Shown here piece after piece: positions 18,220-22,161 of a DNA stretch of 22,161 bases. The number at the start of each line of letters is the position of its first letter. Position 1 is the first letter of the stretch. The DNA is from Pigoraptor chileana. Taxonomy: Eukaryota > Opisthokonta > Filasterea. The stretch lies in contig CALSCR010001206.1 in the NCBI GenBank assembly GCA_943704495.1, positions 1 through 22,161 on the forward strand. The letters are read 5' to 3'. Position numbers and translations under genes: made by a program. The notes under the pieces are model-generated. The model was not told where the DNA came from. It saw only the letters and a program-made list of their open reading frames with translations, and made no database searches.

Positions 18220-21200
18220 ACATCTCAATGTCAGCCGTGCTTTTGCGAATGCTTTTCTTAATGACAGACAAAATTTAAGAGAAAGCCACCGCGCGCACTA
18301 AAGGTCGCAACGCCTTCTCTCTCCACAACCAAAGGGGTGTGAAAAACGTGATCTCGCGCTCACCTGGATGGTCACGTGGTCCAGGATGATGGAGTCTGCC
18401 ACGCGAACGCCCGGTCCGATGCGGACGCCCGGTCCAATCGTCACATTCGGTCCAATCTGAGTTGATGTGAGTCGATGTGAGTTGATGTAAGCAGAATTGA
18501 CAGCACGCGACACAAGGGAAGCGAGGATGGGAAGGATGTGTGCAAAGGGGATCGAGTGTTACATATTGGAGAACGAAGGGAGAGAATTGTCAAATGGTAG
18601 TGGCAGCATCTTGCATTGCACATTGCCTCCAGAGTCATTATCCCCTATCTTTTTAGAAGCCACCGCCACAAAATACCAAAAGCCGAAGCGCAGATTCGAT
18701 CTATGTCGGGGCGTTCCCCAATGGATATGCGCGACGTTCACAACAGCGACGACATACGCACCTTTGCGGTTGCATCGACGGAAGCAGTCGGGTCAATAAG
18801 CACATTTCCCACAATGTGCGGCCCCTCCTTCGTGCGCGTCGCAAGCCTCTCAGGGCAGCGCTTTCGGTAAACGTCGAGATAAAACTTGTTGGCGACGACA
18901 GCAGAGCTATAAAGACAGGCAGAGATGTAGAATTCAATCCAGTGTTTTAGTCGCTAATCCCATGGACTCCACAACACACACACAAGAGAGAGAGAGAGAT
19001 GTAGGATTCAATCACTGTTTTAGTCGCTAATCCCATGGACTTTACAACACACACAAGTGAGAGAGAGAGATATGTAGGATTCAAGTCAGTGTCTCCGTCG
19101 CTAAGCCCATGGACTCCACAACACATGGTGGGAAAGTTAGAGAAGGCGATCGCAACACACGCCACCGTTTCACCAACTGCGCGACAGGAATCCATGCACA
19201 CATATAGTGACACTTATCAATTCATACACCACTCGGTATACACAACACTCCCCCCCCCTCCTCATCCACTATACCACAGCAATAATAAGACCGTGCGCAC
19301 ATACAGTCTCCATATCCCCACCCAGGCTTCTTGATTTGCCTCCACGAATCGATCGTGTTGAAGAGAAAGACTCGGCCAGAGCCCGCCAGCGGCACAAGGA
19401 TGTCTTGCTCAAGGCGCACGATGTCCTTGGGGCGCGGCTGCGACTGATAATTGCTGCGGGTGTTTTCGAGTGTGTATGTGGGCGGGTGTGGGTGGGCGTG
19501 GGAATGGGGGGTCCACATGCGTGTGAGCGAGGGGAGCTCATATCAATAATAACATCGGGCCCATTCCATTGTTTTCTCATACTTAAAAAAGGAACCCCAA
19601 ACCCACCTTTCATCGTACGATGCCTTCAATGCATTGGCGTTGTATACGTCGCGGATGTAGTCAAAGACAGACGGGGCAAAAAGGTACACGCCGCAGTTGA
19701 TGCAGTTGCTCACAAACGTCTCCGGCTTCTCGGCGTAGTGCATGACCTCGTGTGTCTGCGGATTAGCCACAAGACACCCGTAATTCACCGCCTCTTCATC
19801 GCTCACCTGGACGTGCCCACATGAGGAGAGAGCAGGATTCAGTGTCAGAGTCTCTCGGGCGCATATGCCAATCGAATCAACAAGAAGCAAGGGGAGGAAA
19901 GCGAGGATGGAGTGCGAAGAGAATAAAGAAGCGTTTGGGTTCAACTGAATTCAGATGCATTCGCACCACGTGCACACAGCACACCAATAGAGACGAAAGA
20001 ACAAGTGCGATCGCATGGAACAACGGCACGTAAAAATGTGCACACAACACACGCATGAAGAATACGAAAATTCAAACACACACACACACACACACACACC
20101 ACACGATACGCATGATACGCTCAACGCGCACATTCGTAACACTTGTGATGCCACATAGTGCACGTGGACGTACCGTTGTCCCCATGACAGTGCAGTGGTT
20201 TCCGCCTCCAACAGTCTTGTGAAAGGCAAGAATTTCATTCAACGGAAATGTGCTGCAAATGTCGCCGTGCATCACAAAAAAGAGCTCAGGGTTCCCGGCA
20301 AGAATTTGGTCCCGGAAGTGGTAGAGGCCACCGGCGGTCCCAAGGGCCTGGTACTCGCGGAGGTACCTTGGGGAGTTAATTCAGTCACGTAGGCGCGGTT
20401 AGGATCATGCAGGGCATTCGACGATACACACACACATCCATTCCAACTGTCACAAGGGCGACGTCAACGTAGCGAGAACTAGGAATCGAGTAAGTTGTCC
20501 TGTGCCCTATGTCCTTCAAAACAAGGGAAAGAAGGCTCGCCAATACGCAAAATGCATTCGCAAGTGTTCATCGACAGTATACAAAGCGTGAAGCAGGAGA
20601 GCAGTTACAAGAGAAGGTATAAGAGTGACAAGAAACGAGACAACGAGAAGAACATCGAGCAGCGTGCACACGTGTGTGTGGCAAACGAAAGCAGACCTAA
20701 TGGGAACTGTAGTGACGCGCTGTGCCATCAGAATGAACTTTGAGATTTGCGCCTCCTCGTAAAAGCCAATCAGGATGATCTCCTTCAGGCTGGGAACCTG
20801 CATCACGTAGCACCCAATCAACACAACACAGAGTGGCCAACAATAACACGTGAGAAGTTTGTTTTTCTGACCATTATTAGCTTCGGGACTTTCTTCTTGT
20901 AGTTGATGGAGGACTGTTCATGTTGTCATGGAGCTTGGCACATGTAGATGCAACTTCGCAACGGCATTTTACAGTGCATTTGTGCAGCTTTCGCGTCTCC
21001 TCTCCTTCCCTCTTAGATCATGCAAGCGTCACTCTAACACAAACATGTACCATCGCAAGCCCACCAACAACACATCAACCAACATGTTCGCGTTGATTAG
21101 AGATGACGGGAGCGTGCAGTGAGCACTGACCTTTGCCAGGGCTTCAATATGGTGTTGCAGCATGGGCACGCCGGCCACGGGGAAAAGCGGCTTCTCGGAG

Positions 21201-21411
21201 TGCAGTGAGAGCGGGCGGAAGCTGGTAGCTGCGCAGTCCCATGAAACCGACGTGAGTTGGTTAAGACAGAGCGGCAATTGGGCACGTTTGACACAATAAT
21301 ATTCCACAAGCATCCCGCGCAGATTTGTGGCAGCAAATTCACACAGGCCCATCGCCACACACGCAACTAACCCCTTGCGGGTCCACCGATGAGAATAACA
21401 GCCTTCAGCAT
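17560..21411 (-). CDS. GMPPA: GDP-mannose pyrophosphorylase A (GMPPA), 10 exons, 415 aa
   Basis: GMPPA is the regulatory partner of the catalytic GMPPB in GDP-mannose synthesis for glycosylation. Exons: 21372-21411, 21131-21228, 20697-20797, 20174-20366, 19607-19806, 19322-19453, 18762-18906, 18364-18456, 18014-18158 and 17560-17660. All borders are GT-AG and every phase matches (1248 nt with stop; human 420 aa). The nucleotidyltransferase domain starts [31 protein letters not shown] (Lys26), then [31 protein letters not shown] (Asp115), [28 protein letters not shown] and [12 protein letters not shown]. The C-terminal left-handed beta-helix has [18 protein letters not shown] and [43 protein letters not shown] and NEILL at the end are typical of GMPPA, not GMPPB. 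The N-S-D or N-A-D metal motif is H-G-D here. Intron 6 holds three tandem copies of the dispersed repeat. Confidence 0.96.
17785..17880. repeat. CACTCA/CACATTCACACAACT minisatellite
   Basis: Short CA-rich units, including two copies of AACTCACATTCACAC, lie in GMPPA intron 9 (17661-18013). On the sense strand they read as TG-rich sequence. Confidence 0.75.
18926..19121 (+). repeat. Three tandem copies (E, F, G) of the 49-nt dispersed element
   Basis: Copies at 18926-18974, 19000-19047 and 19073-19121 lie in GMPPA intron 6 (18907-19321), antisense to the gene. They are separated by 25-nt spacers of CACACACAAGAGAGAGAG type, giving a period of 73-74 nt. E and F share differences (GTTTTAGTCGCTAATCC), so they probably arose by local duplication, while G is closer to copies A-C at its start. 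A further weak, partial copy may lie at 19829-19853 in intron 4. Confidence 0.85.
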
Positions 21412-21877
21412 TCTGTTCTTCTGTTGTCAGCGCGCTCGTCTGCGTGCCAGACGACAGCCGGGGAATGGAAAAGGGTGTTCGGAGAGGGATGCGCAGAGTG
21501 CGGTCAATTGCGTGCAAGTTCAACAGTGACGATCTCTGAGTCTCGAATTCAAAGAAACCAGAATGAGAGTGCGTTGCATCTAATAATGTCTCTGTTGTGT
21601 TTGAAATCATAAACCAGAGATGCAAAACGCGATTGTTTTACACTGTCAATTGGGACAAGCCCCAAATACGCCAAAGGACAAGATCACGTGACACATCACG
21701 TGCTCTGTTCACGCAACGTCACGGCACTACCGAAGACTGCACAGTGAGTGTCAGAGAAGATGTCAATCGGCTGTTATGTATATCGTTTATGCGTATGAAG
21801 TCCCAATTGAGACTGGGCCACACAACATTGAATCAATTCAAAGCGGCAGAGACCACTTGTCGAGTGAGATCGAAGGA
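21412..21877. promoter_or_regulatory. Shared bidirectional promoter of GMPPA and UBA5
   Basis: Only 466 nt separate the two divergent start codons. Two CACGTG E-boxes at 21685-21690 and 21697-21702 are 12 nt apart, about one helical turn, so bound factors would face the same side. They lie about 180-195 nt from the UBA5 start and about 275-290 nt from the GMPPA start. AACGTCA follows at 21716. Transcription of both genes must start within this interval unless there are untranslated upstream exons. Confidence 0.55.
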
Positions 21878-22026
21878 ATGGCAACCAACAACGGCGAGGT
21901 CGACCGGCTTCGTGCCGAGGTCGCCGAGCTGAAGCGTCAGCTTGATGTAGCCAACCAGCGCAGCACCCCCCGCCGCGAAAAGATTGCGACTATGAGCTCC
22001 GAAGTGGTTGATTCGAATCCTTACAG
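21878..22026 (+). CDS. UBA5: UFM1-activating enzyme (E1), first coding exon (partial)
   Basis: UBA5 activates the ubiquitin-like protein UFM1 by adenylation and thioester formation. Exon 1 (149 nt, phase 2, donor GTATGT at 22027) encodes a predicted coiled coil, EVDRLRAEVAELKRQLDVAN, then RREKIATMSSEVVDSNPY and a split Ser or Arg codon. MSSEVVDSNPY is a nearly invariant motif of UBA5 directly before the adenylation domain, and human UBA5 has the same coiled-coil start. The remaining exons lie beyond the window; TG-rich intron fills the rest. The ATG at 21878 (GGAATGG) was chosen by comparison with human UBA5. An in-frame ATG at 21776 would add 34 residues without known similarity. Confidence 0.9.
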
Positions 22027-22161
22027 GTATGTCTGTGTGTGTGCAAGTGTGAATGTGAGTATACCTGTGTGGGTGTGGGTGTGGTTGTGGCTGGCCGGCA
22101 AGGCCCCGGAAAAGTCCGACACCTTATTTTAGTCCAGTTTCAGTGCTCTTGATCGACAGAA

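Noticed and set aside
18926-19121. CRISPR-like array (three repeats with equal spacers)
   Set aside because: The spacers are similar low-complexity CA/GA tracts, the locus is a spliced eukaryotic gene, and no cas genes exist.
21776-21877. Upstream in-frame ATG of UBA5 as the true start
   Set aside because: The extra 34 residues match nothing in UBA5, and the later ATG gives the normal length before the coiled coil. It cannot be fully excluded without transcript data.
22012-22022. GATTCGAATCC as a tRNA B-box
   Set aside because: It lies within the coding sequence for DSNPY of UBA5 and has no tRNA structure around it.

Overview
The window comes from a nuclear genome of a probably unicellular eukaryote, in draft assembly (ten Ns at 10791-10800). 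It is compact, with about one gene per 2.5-3 kb. The genes are split by many GT-AG introns, mostly 100-350 nt and full of TG/CA microsatellites. The gene set includes UBA5 (UFM1 pathway) and a prenylated PRL-type phosphatase. Both are generally missing from fungi, so I infer a holozoan-like or other protist lineage. I could not place it more closely.

Eight genes are supported, with splice junctions worked out by phase-consistent GT-AG sites and family similarity. (1) 278-905, minus: 5' end of cytosolic-type acetyl-CoA carboxylase, running off the left edge. (2) 1732-4664, minus: ABCB-type half transporter, 6 exons, 681 aa. (3) 5174-7372, minus: a cysteine-rich secreted or type I membrane protein with CX3C motifs, an EGF-like core and a sushi-like segment, not recognised as a known family. 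(4) 8276-10895, plus: PI31/PSMF1 proteasome regulator, 9 exons, 282 aa. (5) 11458-12781, minus: PRL/PTP4A phosphatase, 3 exons, 164 aa, ending in a CVIS prenylation box. (6) 14358-16701, plus: sphingosine-1-phosphate phosphatase (SGPP/Lcb3 type), 5 exons, 370 aa. (7) 17560-21411, minus: GDP-mannose pyrophosphorylase A (GMPPA), 10 exons, 415 aa. (8) 21878-22026, plus: first exon of UBA5, running off the right edge. Pairs 3/4, 5/6 and 7/8 are divergent; pairs 4/5 and 6/7 are convergent. The genes do not form one pathway. They are housekeeping functions in lipid synthesis, sphingolipid turnover, sugar-nucleotide control, proteasome control and UFM1 conjugation.

The most unusual signal is a dispersed repeat of only 48-49 nt (TGTAGGATTC...CCATGGACTCCACAA). 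All seven good copies lie in introns and sit beside GA-rich tracts in a fixed orientation. At two loci the copy is flanked by exact 15-16 bp direct repeats that differ between loci, which looks like target-site duplication. One inverted copy lies against the pyrimidine tract of a splice acceptor. A second notable structure is in the PI31 gene: a (TG)n tract and a complementary (CA)n tract flank a frame-neutral exon, so the pre-mRNA could fold and loop that exon out. Coding predictions come from reading the sequence only; no database search or transcript evidence was available.
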